Of a DNA stretch of 64,000 bases, positions 1 to 8,086 are shown one piece after another. The notes under the pieces were generated by a model. The model saw nothing but the letters and a program-made list of their open reading frames with translations, made no database searches and was not told the DNA's origin. A program made the translations under genes and the position numbers. The DNA is from Mycobacterium sp. AT1 (lineage in GTDB: Bacteria > Actinomycetota > Actinomycetes > Mycobacteriales > Mycobacteriaceae): the NCBI RefSeq assembly GCF_002043095.1, contig NZ_MVOC01000064.1, positions 1-64,000 on the forward strand. The letters run 5' to 3'. How positions within the stretch are numbered: the first letter of the stretch is position 1; the number at the start of each line of letters is the position of its first letter.

Positions 1-209
1 GAGGCGGGCACTCGCACTCCCCGACGGGGAGCTTCCCTGGTGAACGTCCCGCTGAGCGGCCGTGACACCTGAGGCGAAGGTGGCACAAGGGATTTGACCA
101 CCGCGCGAGCGTTCGTAAACTCCGACGTCCACCCGGCGTTTCGCCCGCAGACGCGCCCGCTCGCGCCGAGAGGGGAGGGGGGAGGGGCCTAGGGCGGGGT
201 GCCGCCGGG

Positions 210-1409
210 TCAGGACGTCTGGTAGTCCGGCAAGGTGGGCTCGGCATCGACCGAGGACGATCCCAGCCGCGACGTCAGTGCGCGCGCGGGAGCGCTCGCC
301 GCCACCCTCACCGCGGCGCGGAATACTTGTACGCCCAGTCGGCTCGTCGGGTTGGCGATCCTGGGCACCCCCGGCGGCAGCTTCTGCGCTTCGTCGACGA
401 ACGGCCGCATCTCGCGCTCGTAGGACGCGAAGGCCTCGACGTGGTCGGTGTTGGCGCCGACCGCTCCCGCCAGGAGATAGGCGCCGGCGATGGCAAGGCT
501 GGTGCCCATGCCGCTAACTGGGGTCGCGCAGTAGGCGGCGTCACCGGCCACCGCCACGCGGCCCCGTGACCACGAGGGCAGCCGAACCTGGGCGATCCTG
601 TCGAGATACAGGCTCGACGGATCGTCGGCCAGTGCGTCGAGGATGCGCGGCGCGGCGTTGCCCACGTCGGCGAACACCTCCCGTAGCCGCCGCACTTGAC
701 CTTCGCGATCCTGGTAGTCCAAACCCGTTGGCGGACCAGGGAAGTTGAGGCTGGCCCTGGTGGTGCCGACATTGTCGGGGCGAAGCTGAACGGAGCGTCC
801 GCCGGTGGTGGTGTACCAGCGCCACCACCGGTCGTCGTCGGCGGCTCTCGGGATGGTGCAGTACGCGGTGTAGAAACCGAGGTCGCGATAGTCCGGTTCG
901 GCGCCGAAGACCATGTTCCGCGTCGTCGAGCGGATGCCCTCGGCCACGATCAGCAGATCGAAGCGGCGAGTGCCCGCCCCGGCGAATGCGACGTCCACTC
1001 CGCCCTGATCCTGGGCGACTGACACTATGCGCTCACCGAAGAGGTACTCCACGTCGCCGGCTTCATCGACGAGCAGGCGCGACAGCTCGCTTCGCAGAAT
1101 CTCCAGCTCCGCGGTGGGGCCGTCCCCGGTGGCGGAGTCGCCGACCGGAAACTCGCCAAGGGAGCGACCTAGGTCGTCGACGAAGCGCAGACCAACCTCG
1201 CCGGTGCCCGACGCCCGCACCCGATCCTCGAGGCCCATCCGCCTCAACACCTCGCGACCGATCCCACGCACGTCGACGTTCTGGCCACTGTCACGCAGCT
1301 GCGGGGCGCGTTCGATGAGCGTCGGCGAAAGGCCGTGTCGTTTCAGCCAATACGCAAGCACGGGTCCCGCGATGCCAGCTCCGCTGATCAGAACGGTTCG
1401 TCCGGTGAT
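210..1409 (-). CDS. FAD-dependent monooxygenase (PHBH fold), apparent ATC start
   Basis: This 399-residue protein resembles the FAD-dependent aromatic or tetracycline-type hydroxylases, which use NAD(P)H and O2 on a small substrate that cannot be predicted here. The N-terminal FAD motif (ISGAGIAGP) lies upstream of the first GTG at 1361, so that GTG cannot be the true start. The second FAD motif (RVAVAGDAAYCATPVSGMGTS) sits in the C-terminal half, as the family requires. The best start is an ATC codon at 1409-1407, five bases behind a clean AGGAG (1415-1419 on the plus strand), giving a protein that begins xTGRTVLISGAG. No ATG, GTG or TTG is available in frame at the right place. The next gene upstream ends 35 bases away on the same strand, so the two may be co-transcribed. 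The family call is firm; the start and substrate are not. Confidence 0.8.
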   Translation of the reverse strand: MTGRTVLISGAGIAGPVLAYWLKRHGLSPTLIERAPQLRDSGQNVDVRGIGREVLRRMGLEDRVRASGTGEVGLRFVDDLGRSLGEFPVGDSATGDGPTAELEILRSELSRLLVDEAGDVEYLFGERIVSVAQDQGGVDVAFAGAGTRRFDLLIVAEGIRSTTRNMVFGAEPDYRDLGFYTAYCTIPRAADDDRWWRWYTTTGGRSVQLRPDNVGTTRASLNFPGPPTGLDYQDREGQVRRLREVFADVGNAAPRILDALADDPSSLYLDRIAQVRLPSWSRGRVAVAGDAAYCATPVSGMGTSLAIAGAYLLAGAVGANTDHVEAFASYEREMRPFVDEAQKLPPGVPRIANPTSRLGVQVFRAAVRVAASAPARALTSRLGSSSVDAEPTLPDYQTS

Positions 1410-1444
1410 GGGGGCTCCTGGGGTGGAAGGTGGGCCCAGTCTAC

Positions 1445-2362
1445 TCAGCTGACCGCGACGACCACTTTGCCTCTGGCATGGCCGATTTCGACGGCGGCCA
1501 CGGCGTCGGCGGCCTCGTCGAGCGGCCGGACGTCCTCCACGTGCGGGTCGAGCTTGCCGTCCGCGACGAGGCCCGCCACGATCTCGAGAACGCGGCTGGT
1601 GCGGTCCCGCTCGACCACGTGACCGCCGAGCTCGTCGACGGAGAAGTCGCCTGCGCTGATGAGTTTGGTCTTGTCCGAGACGAGTTCGGCAACGGCACGG
1701 AGCGCGTCGCCCCCGGCCAGGTCGAGGATGGCGTCGACGCCGTCGGGCAGGATCTGCCGAATCCGATCGGCGACGCCGTCGCCCGACGGAATCAGGGTGG
1801 CGCCGAGGGTTTCCACCATGGCGCGCTTGTCTTCGCTGCCCGTGCCGAGGACGTTCATGCCGAGATCCCTGGCGATCTGTGCGGCCGCAACTCCGACGCC
1901 ACCACCGATGCCGTTGATCAGCAGGGTTTGACCCTCCTCGAGGCCGAGCTGCGTCACGCCGTCGTAGGCGGTGGCAGCGGCGACGGGAAGGGTCGCGGCG
2001 TCGTTGAACGACACCTGCGGCGGTTTGCGCGCCGCGGCCCCGGCGGTCACTAGGGTGTACTCGGCGAAGGCGCCGGAACCGGGCGCAACGGAGCCGAAGA
2101 TCTCGTCGTTTTCGGCAAAGCCGTCGACGTCCTTGCCAACGCCGCGGACGACACCGGACACCTCGCTGCCCAAGACCGCGGGTAGATCACCCTCGCTTGC
2201 ATTGCCGAACATGCCGGAGCGGATCTTCCAGTCGACGGGATTCACCCCGGCGGCTCGGACTTCGACCAGCAGTTCGCCGGGCATCGGCGTTGGCATGTCG
2301 AGATCGAGAAACTCTTGAACCTCGGGTCCACCATTGCTGCGGTATCCAAATGCTTTGACCAT
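1445..2362 (-). CDS. NADP-dependent MDR oxidoreductase (quinone reductase / zinc-independent ADH type)
   Basis: This is a 305-residue medium-chain dehydrogenase/reductase. The N-terminal GroES-like half contains the AAGVNPVDWKIRSG motif. The Rossmann half carries the nucleotide motif GIGGGVGVAAAQIA near residue 150, followed by a GTGSEDKRA strand typical of NADPH-binding quinone reductases. No structural zinc cysteine cluster is visible, which points to the zinc-independent branch. It starts at ATG 2362 and would be transcribed ahead of the FAD monooxygenase on the same strand. The divergent neighbour is the iron-regulated SIP gene, but the IdeR-like box lies close to that gene's start and need not control this one. 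The substrate is unknown. Confidence 0.8.
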   Translation of the reverse strand: MVKAFGYRSNGGPEVQEFLDLDMPTPMPGELLVEVRAAGVNPVDWKIRSGMFGNASEGDLPAVLGSEVSGVVRGVGKDVDGFAENDEIFGSVAPGSGAFAEYTLVTAGAAARKPPQVSFNDAATLPVAAATAYDGVTQLGLEEGQTLLINGIGGGVGVAAAQIARDLGMNVLGTGSEDKRAMVETLGATLIPSGDGVADRIRQILPDGVDAILDLAGGDALRAVAELVSDKTKLISAGDFSVDELGGHVVERDRTSRVLEIVAGLVADGKLDPHVEDVRPLDEAADAVAAVEIGHARGKVVVAVS

Positions 2363-2434
2363 TGACGAGGCGTACCCGGTGGTCGTGGGCAGGTAAACCG
2401 CACCCCGGACGTGAGGTCGCGGTGCGAATGCTCA

Positions 2435-2453
2435 TTAGGTTAGCCTGCACTGC
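2435..2453 (+). promoter_or_regulatory. IdeR-like iron box abutting the SIP gene start
   Basis: The left half TTAGGTTAGCCT matches the mycobacterial IdeR consensus (TTAGGTTAGSCTAACCTAA) perfectly; the right half (GCACTGC) is degenerate. The box ends one base before the GTG at 2454. A TAGCCT hexamer at 2441-2446 is placed like a -10 element for a leaderless transcript that begins at the GTG. Iron-bound IdeR would then cover the promoter and repress it. Confidence 0.7.
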
Positions 2454-3275
2454 GTGGATGACGACATGGGCTCGGTGGAGGCATTCGTCGCCGAGGTGGT
2501 CGACGCCGGGCCCCGGATGCGGCGCGTGATCTTCGACGTTCCGCAGATGGCCCAGCTGACCTTGCCAGGGGCGGGCGACGAGGCAGTCGGCATCTACGTT
2601 CCCGACGACGACGAGGGGCGCAACTACACCGTCCGGAACCGCGGCCCCGGAGACAACCAGCTGACGTGCGACTTCGTCCTGCACGAGAGGGGCGTTGCCA
2701 GCGGCTGGGCGCGGCGGGCAACCGCCGGCGACCGCGTGATGCTGGACCATGCGCGCAGTTGGTACCGGCCGGAGGCCACCAGCGCCTGGCAACTGCTGAT
2801 CGCCGATCTCTCAGGACTGCCCGCTCTGGCGCGCATCCTCGACGAGCTGCCCGACGGCACCGAGACCTCGGTCATCGTCGAGGTCGCCGAGGAGGCCGAT
2901 CTCGAGTACCTGAACGTGCCGTCGAGAATCCCTGTGGTGACCTCGGTGGGGACCGGAAATGGTTACGCCGCAAGCCGTCTCACCGAGCTAGCGCAAGCCC
3001 ACACTCATGCCGACGGCCGCGGCTACTGCTGGTTCGCCGGCGAGGCCCAAACCACCCGCGAGGTCCGCAAGTATCTGCGCGCCACCCACGGCTGGAGCGC
3101 CAACCAGTACGACATCGTCGGCTACTGGCGGTTCGACTCCGAGACCTGGGACCGCAAGTTCGAGGAGGTGAGCGACGAGATGATTGCCGTCTACGAGAAG
3201 GCGCTTGCCGATGGCAAGAGTGACAAGGTCGCCGCCGAGGAGTTCGACCTCGCGCTCGAGAGCATCGGGCTCTAG
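2454..3275 (+). CDS. Siderophore-interacting protein, FAD-dependent ferric-siderophore reductase
   Basis: This 273-residue protein belongs to the SIP/ViuB family of cytoplasmic flavoproteins, which reduce Fe(III)-siderophore and release Fe(II). The flavin-binding motif RNYTVR is near residue 61. The NAD(P)H-binding half contains LIADLSGLPALARIL and a late WFAGEAQTTREVRKYLR segment, and the family-typical VGYWR lies near residue 222, followed by a helical tail. The GTG at 2454 directly follows the IdeR-like box, which suggests a leaderless message. The first permease gene begins three bases after its stop, so reductase and uptake system form one operon. An internal ATG at 2466 is an alternative start. 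Confidence 0.9.
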   Translation: MDDDMGSVEAFVAEVVDAGPRMRRVIFDVPQMAQLTLPGAGDEAVGIYVPDDDEGRNYTVRNRGPGDNQLTCDFVLHERGVASGWARRATAGDRVMLDHARSWYRPEATSAWQLLIADLSGLPALARILDELPDGTETSVIVEVAEEADLEYLNVPSRIPVVTSVGTGNGYAASRLTELAQAHTHADGRGYCWFAGEAQTTREVRKYLRATHGWSANQYDIVGYWRFDSETWDRKFEEVSDEMIAVYEKALADGKSDKVAAEEFDLALESIGL

Positions 3276-3278
3276 CAG

Positions 3279-4322
3279 TTGAACGTCGCCGAGCTCGACC
3301 AGGAAACCCCCGCCGACCACGCGTCGGAGGGTCGACGCCACGCCGTCGGTCTGCTGGGCGCCGCGGTCGTCCTGGCCCTCACCTGTGTGCTCAGCCTCGC
3401 GATCGGCACCGAGAACGTGAGCCTGTCCACGGTGTGGCACGCGGTCGTCGACTACACCGACACCGGCAACGAGTGGATCGTGCACGAGCTGCGGATCCCG
3501 CGCACCCTTCTTGGCATCGTCGTCGGAATCGCCCTGGGACTCAGTGGGGCCCTGATCCAGGGTGTGACGCGAAACCCGTTGGCCGACGCGCAGATCCTTG
3601 GCATCAACTCCGGTGCTGGGCTGTTCGTCGTCGCTGCCATCGCCTTCCTTGGGCTCCGCTCCGTGTGGTCGTACGTGTGGTTCGCCTTCGTCGGAGCCTT
3701 CGTCGCGATGGCGTTGGTGTATCTGATCGGCATGACTGGGCGCGCCGTCGCCACCCCGGTCCGGATGCTGCTGGCCGGCGTCGCGGCGGGCGCCGTGATG
3801 GAGGGCCTCTCCTACGGCATCCGGCTGCGCAACCCGCGGGCGTTCGACTCGATGCGGTACTGGGACGCCGGCGCGTTGGACGGTCACACGCTCGCCGTCG
3901 TCGCCGCGGTCGCCCCATTCGTCGTGCTTGGGGCGGGGATGTGCCTCTACGTCAGCCGGGGACTGAACGCCGTCGCGCTTGGCGACGAGTTGGCCGTTGC
4001 CATGGGCGGCAACGTCGTTCGAACCCGCGTGGTCGGGTTGCTCGCCGTCACGCTGCTGGCGGGTGCCGCCACCGCGGGTGCTGGACCGATCGGATTCGTC
4101 GGCCTGATGGTGCCGCACGCGGTGCGGTGGTTCACCGGTCCGGACTGGCGATGGATCTGCGCCTACTCGGTCTTCCTCGCGCCTGCGCTGTTGCTCACCG
4201 CCGACGTCGTCGGCAGGGTGGTCGTCAAACCGGGGGAGCTGCCTGCCGGAATCGTGACGGCCTTCGTCGGCGCCCCAGTTCTGATCTGGCTGGTGCGGCG
4301 CAGAGACGCGGCGGCCCTGTGA
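3279..4322 (+). CDS. FecCD-family iron-siderophore ABC permease, first subunit
   Basis: This 347-residue polytopic membrane protein has the FecCD/BtuC signature: IRPRTLLGIVVGIALGLSGA followed by QGVTRNPLADAQILGINSGAG near residues 70-110, and a late GPIGFVGLMVPHAVR segment that contacts the ATPase. About ten membrane helices are expected. It starts at TTG 3279, three bases after the SIP stop. Its stop overlaps the next permease start (GTGA), so the two are translationally coupled and should form a heterodimer. In M. smegmatis the exochelin uptake permeases are called FxuA/FxuC; I cannot say which of these this one is. Confidence 0.92.
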   Translation: MNVAELDQETPADHASEGRRHAVGLLGAAVVLALTCVLSLAIGTENVSLSTVWHAVVDYTDTGNEWIVHELRIPRTLLGIVVGIALGLSGALIQGVTRNPLADAQILGINSGAGLFVVAAIAFLGLRSVWSYVWFAFVGAFVAMALVYLIGMTGRAVATPVRMLLAGVAAGAVMEGLSYGIRLRNPRAFDSMRYWDAGALDGHTLAVVAAVAPFVVLGAGMCLYVSRGLNAVALGDELAVAMGGNVVRTRVVGLLAVTLLAGAATAGAGPIGFVGLMVPHAVRWFTGPDWRWICAYSVFLAPALLLTADVVGRVVVKPGELPAGIVTAFVGAPVLIWLVRRRDAAAL

Positions 4323-5377
4323 GCCGTCTCGACACGGTCGACTTCGGTCACCGTCAGTTGATCGTCCGCCGTGAGCCGGGTCTCGCGCTGCGGGCAGCGT
4401 GGCGCAGCGTCGTGGTGCTGTCCATCCTCGGGGTGGCCGCCATGGTGCTGGCCGTGCTTGCCCTCGGCGTCGGGCAGTATCCCGTGCCGCCAGGGCAGGT
4501 GGTCGCCATCCTGCTCGGCCAGGACACGTCGTTTGCGAGCGTGCTGGTTCTTGAGTGGCGAATGCCGCGAATCCTGTTGGCGCTGTTGATCGGTGCGGCG
4601 CTCGGCGTCTCGGGCGCGATCTTTCAAGCGCTGACCCGCAACCCCCTTGGCAGCCCCGACGTGATCGGCTTCGACTTCGGCGCCTACACCGGCGCCCTGA
4701 TCGCCATCGCGGCACTGGGCGGCGGCTACTACACGACCTCGATCAGCGCGGTCATCGGTGGCCTCGCCACGGCCGTCGTCGTCTACCTGCTGTCGTACAA
4801 GAACGGTCTGGCAGGCTTCCGGCTGATCATCGTCGGGATCGCGGTCAGTGCGGTTCTCAGCTCGGTCTGTCAGTGGATAATCTTGAAGATCCGCCTCCAC
4901 CAGGCGATTACGGCGTCGGTCTGGCAGCAGGGGTCGCTCAACGGTCTGGAGTGGGCGCAGGTCTATCCCGTCCTCGGCGGTCTGGCGGTCGGTGCCGTGC
5001 TGCTGATGGTCGTCGGGCCGCAGCTCCCGATTCTGCAGATGGGCGACGACGCGGCCGGCGCACTCGGGATCCGTCCCGGCCGGGTCCGTTTGGCCTACTT
5101 CGGGATTGGTGTTCTGTTGATCGCGGTGGCCGCCGCGGCGGCGGGACCGATATCGTTCGTGGCGCTGGCGGCACCTCAGCTGGCGCGGCGCCTCACCGGC
5201 GCCCCCGGGGTCGGACTGATGTCGGCCGCCGCGATGGGCGCCTTCTTGTTGTTGGGCAGCGATCTGATCGCGTTGAAGATCTTCGCGCCAACGGAGTTGC
5301 CGGTGGGCGCGGTGACCGTGACCCTGGGTGGGCTGTACCTCGTCTACCTTCTCGTCGTCCAGGCTCGTCGTCGATAG
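4319..5377 (+). CDS. FecCD-family iron-siderophore ABC permease, second subunit
   Basis: This is a 352-residue paralogue and partner of the preceding permease. It has the same landmarks: RMPRILLALLIGAALGVSGA, then QALTRNPLGSPDVIGFDFGAY, and a C-terminal GPISFVALAAPQLARRLTGA coupling region, with LPVGAVTVTLGG before the last helix. The GTG start (4319-4321) overlaps the previous TGA stop by four bases, the usual coupled arrangement for heterodimeric FecCD permeases. A long soluble N-terminal stretch of about 40 residues precedes the first helix. The ATPase gene follows after a 13-base gap. Confidence 0.92.
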   Translation: MSRLDTVDFGHRQLIVRREPGLALRAAWRSVVVLSILGVAAMVLAVLALGVGQYPVPPGQVVAILLGQDTSFASVLVLEWRMPRILLALLIGAALGVSGAIFQALTRNPLGSPDVIGFDFGAYTGALIAIAALGGGYYTTSISAVIGGLATAVVVYLLSYKNGLAGFRLIIVGIAVSAVLSSVCQWIILKIRLHQAITASVWQQGSLNGLEWAQVYPVLGGLAVGAVLLMVVGPQLPILQMGDDAAGALGIRPGRVRLAYFGIGVLLIAVAAAAAGPISFVALAAPQLARRLTGAPGVGLMSAAAMGAFLLLGSDLIALKIFAPTELPVGAVTVTLGGLYLVYLLVVQARRR

Positions 5378-5390
5378 GAAGGGGGACGCC

Positions 5391-6218
5391 ATGACCGATG
5401 ACGTACGTCTCGGTGCTCGTGATTTGTCGCTCGGCTACGGTGCGACACCGATCGTCGAGGGTCTGACGGTCGACGTCGCCCCGGGGGCCGTCACCGCGAT
5501 CGTCGGGCCGAACGCCTGCGGCAAGTCGACTCTGCTGCGCGGGCTGGCCCGGCTGATGAGTCCTGCTGCGGGGCAGGTGATCCTCGACGGATCGGACATC
5601 AGTCGACTGCGGACAAAGGATGTCGCCAAGAGGCTTGGCTTGTTGCCGCAGTCGTCGATCGCCCCCGAGGGCATCACGGTGGCCGACCTGGTGACGCGCG
5701 GGCGATTTCCCCATCAGACGATGCTGCGGCAGTTCAGCCGCGCCGATCAGCAGGCCGTCGCCGACGCGATGGCGGCCACCGGCGTGACGGCGATAGCCGG
5801 GCGCCCCGTCGACCAGTTGTCCGGCGGCCAACGCCAACGGGTGTGGATCGCGATGGTCCTGGCTCAGCAGACACCGCTGATCCTGCTCGACGAGCCGACC
5901 ACGTTCCTGGACATCGCCCACCAGATCGAACTGCTTGACCTCTTCGCCGATCTGAACGCCGAGCAGGGCTGCACCATCGTGGCGGTCCTGCACGACCTGA
6001 ACCACGCCTGCCGATTCGCCGACCAGATCATCGCCATGAAGGCGGGAGCCATTGTGGCTCAGGGCAACCCGGCCGACGTCATCACCGCGACCCTGGTCGA
6101 GGAAGTGTACGGACTGGAGTGTCAGGTGATCGACGACCCCGAGACGGGGACACCGCTGGTCATTCCGCGGGCGTCCAGTCGACTGCGCGCCAGGAGGCAG
6201 GACCCGATGCGCCGTTGA
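5391..6218 (+). CDS. Iron-siderophore ABC transporter ATP-binding protein (FecE/FepC type)
   Basis: This 275-residue ABC ATPase powers the two FecCD permeases. It has Walker A GPNACGKST, Q-loop LLPQS, signature LSGGQRQRVWIAM, Walker B LILLDEPTTFLD and H-loop VLHDLN, all intact. The FecE/FepC-type sequence TTFLDIAHQIELLDL after Walker B is typical of siderophore importers. The ATG at 5391 is chosen because a strong purine-rich site (AGGAAGGGGG) precedes it; the open frame extends 21 codons further without support. It closes the uptake operon. The next unit begins after an IdeR-like box. Confidence 0.94.
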   Translation: MTDDVRLGARDLSLGYGATPIVEGLTVDVAPGAVTAIVGPNACGKSTLLRGLARLMSPAAGQVILDGSDISRLRTKDVAKRLGLLPQSSIAPEGITVADLVTRGRFPHQTMLRQFSRADQQAVADAMAATGVTAIAGRPVDQLSGGQRQRVWIAMVLAQQTPLILLDEPTTFLDIAHQIELLDLFADLNAEQGCTIVAVLHDLNHACRFADQIIAMKAGAIVAQGNPADVITATLVEEVYGLECQVIDDPETGTPLVIPRASSRLRARRQDPMRR

Positions 6219-6261
6219 CCGCCCGGACCCTCCAGGGGTGGACCTGAGCCTGTGAACGTTC

Positions 6262-6280
6262 TAAGGTTAGGGTAACCTCT
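6262..6280 (+). promoter_or_regulatory. IdeR-like iron box upstream of panD
   Basis: The sequence contains AGGTTAGGGTAACCT, about 15 of 19 positions of the IdeR consensus with both half-sites recognisable. It lies 62 bases upstream of the panD ATG and 44 bases after the uptake ATPase stop, so it should give iron-dependent control of panD and the ornithine hydroxylase behind it. Confidence 0.8.
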
Positions 6281-6341
6281 CTAACGGCCAACTGTCGACG
6301 CGTTGGCCGCCACGGACGTCAACAACGCTGGAGGGCAAGCA

Positions 6342-6749
6342 ATGCTCCGAACCATGCTGGGGGGCAAGGTGCATCGCGCCACCGTCACCCAGGCCGACCT
6401 GCACTACGTGGGGTCGATCACCATCGACCAGGACCTCATGCGAGCCGCGGACATCCTGGAGGGTGAACAGGTCGACGTCGTCGACGTCACCAACGGGGCG
6501 CGGATCACGACGTATGCGATCACCGGCGCGCCCGGATCTGGAGTCATCGGAATCAACGGTGCCGCAGCCCATTTGATCAACCCGGGCGACTTGGTCATCA
6601 TCATGTCGTTCCAGCAGCTCGACGAGAGCGAGGTGTCGCGCCACGCGCCACGCGTCGTCCACGTCGACGACCGCAACCGAATCGTCGCCCTCGGCGCAGA
6701 TCCGGCTCAGCCGGTTCCCGGCGCGGTCGACCAGCTGGCGAGCCGGTGA
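6342..6749 (+). CDS. panD: Aspartate 1-decarboxylase (PanD) inside the siderophore locus
   Basis: This pyruvoyl-dependent enzyme converts L-aspartate to beta-alanine. At 135 residues it has normal PanD length. The self-cleavage pair Gly24-Ser25 lies in HYVGSITID, and Lys9, the VTNGARI arginine, Tyr in TTYAI and the GINGAAAH segment line up with the well-known E. coli enzyme. The ATG at 6342 is preceded by GGAGGG with seven-base spacing and gives the canonical MLRTML start. Its position behind an IdeR-like box and overlapping the ornithine hydroxylase gene suggests a role in siderophore synthesis rather than pantothenate: the second NRPS adenylation domain has a beta-alanine code. A separate housekeeping panD elsewhere in the genome would be expected but is not visible here. 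Confidence 0.93.
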   Translation: MLRTMLGGKVHRATVTQADLHYVGSITIDQDLMRAADILEGEQVDVVDVTNGARITTYAITGAPGSGVIGINGAAAHLINPGDLVIIMSFQQLDESEVSRHAPRVVHVDDRNRIVALGADPAQPVPGAVDQLASR

Positions 6750-8086
6750 TGACCTTGACCATGAACGGAAGTCACCGAGCACGCACCGACGACGACGTCC
6801 TCGGTGTCGTCGGAGTCGGTTTCGGGCCGTCGAATCTCGGCTTGGCCATCGCCGTCGAGGAGTACAACGAAACGTGCGGCGACGGACAGACGATCACCGC
6901 CGAGTTCGTCGAATCCAAGGCCGAATTTGGTTGGCACACCGGTATGTTGATCCCGGGCACGACGATGCAGATCTCGTTCCTGAAGGATCTGGCTAGTCAG
7001 CGCAACGTGCGGAGCCGCTACACCTTTCTGAGCTATCTGACCGAACGCGGCAGGCTCAACGAGTTCATCAACCACCAGACGTTCTTCCCAACGCGTCTGG
7101 AATTCCACGACTACCTGGAGTGGGCGGCCACCCGGGTCGCCGCAAAGGTGCACTACGGCACCAGGGCGGTCGCCGTCCGCGACGAGGGTGACTGCCTGGC
7201 CGTCGACCTCGAAGGCGCCGCCAGCGGGACGCTGCGCGCGCGTGCGGTGGTCCTGGCCGGCGGGCTCCGGCCACAGCTGCCGGGTGGCGTCACCGAGACG
7301 CCCCGGCAGTTCCACAACCACGAGGTGCTCGACAAGCTCAAGAAGCTGCCGTCGGTCACGCACCGGCGCTTCGTCGTCGTGGGAGCCGGCCAGAGCGCCG
7401 CAGAGGTCACCGACTACCTGCACACGACCTACCCGGACGCCGAGGTGCACGGGGTGTTCGCGAAGTACGGGTACAGCCCAGCCGACGACAGTCCCTATGC
7501 CAACCGGGTTTTCGATCCCGCGGCGGTCGACGACTTCTACACCGCCGAGCCGACGGTGCGTCAACGGCTGCTCGACTACCACCGCGCCACCAACTACTCG
7601 TGCGTCGACCTTCCGCTGATCGAAGCGCTCTACGCGCGGGAGTACGCCGAGCGGGTGGCGGGCAATCGTCGGCTGTTCTTCCGCGGTGCCTCGGGCATCA
7701 CGTCGGCCACCGAGGACGAGCGTGGGGTACGCGTGGTCGTCGAGCATCACCCGACGAAGACGCTCGAGACGCTCGACTGTGATGCGGTGGTCTACGCCAC
7801 CGGCTTCGCTCCGATGTCCCTACCGGACATCCTTGGCGATCTATGCGACCCGAAGGTGTTCGCCGCCGACGGACCCGGTGTGGAGCGCGACTACCGACTG
7901 CGGACGGCGCGCGACGTGTCGGGAGCCATCTACCTGCAGGGCGGCACCGAGCACACGCACGGTCTCAGCTCCTCGTTGATCTCCAACATCGCCGTGCGCT
8001 GCGGTGAAATCGTCGAATCCATCGCCAACGACCCGGTTTTCGGGCCGTCGCGGCGACGCACCGTCGGCTCCTCCTCGACCAGCTAG
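6749..8086 (+). CDS. L-ornithine N5-monooxygenase (siderophore hydroxylase)
   Basis: This 445-residue flavoprotein belongs to the IucD/SidA/PvdA family and hydroxylates the side-chain nitrogen of ornithine with NADPH and O2. FAD motif GVGFGPSNLGLAIA is near residue 25. Substrate-pocket segment MQISFLKDLASQRNVRS is near residue 75, NADPH motif VVGAGQSAAEV near residue 210, and the family ATGY-like VYATGFAP near residue 350. The ATG overlaps the panD stop (TGATG), so the genes are coupled; an equally possible GTG lies three bases earlier. The product N5-hydroxyornithine is needed by NRPS modules 1, 3 and 5. Its stop codon is shared in a CTAG palindrome with the convergent formyltransferase gene. 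Confidence 0.93.
   Translation: MTLTMNGSHRARTDDDVLGVVGVGFGPSNLGLAIAVEEYNETCGDGQTITAEFVESKAEFGWHTGMLIPGTTMQISFLKDLASQRNVRSRYTFLSYLTERGRLNEFINHQTFFPTRLEFHDYLEWAATRVAAKVHYGTRAVAVRDEGDCLAVDLEGAASGTLRARAVVLAGGLRPQLPGGVTETPRQFHNHEVLDKLKKLPSVTHRRFVVVGAGQSAAEVTDYLHTTYPDAEVHGVFAKYGYSPADDSPYANRVFDPAAVDDFYTAEPTVRQRLLDYHRATNYSCVDLPLIEALYAREYAERVAGNRRLFFRGASGITSATEDERGVRVVVEHHPTKTLETLDCDAVVYATGFAPMSLPDILGDLCDPKVFAADGPGVERDYRLRTARDVSGAIYLQGGTEHTHGLSSSLISNIAVRCGEIVESIANDPVFGPSRRRTVGSSSTS

Noticed and set aside
1..209. Possible end of a plus-strand gene stopping at 70-72, and the rest of the first 209 bases
   Set aside because: Only 23 codons are visible, without any motif; nothing else recognisable is present in this stretch.
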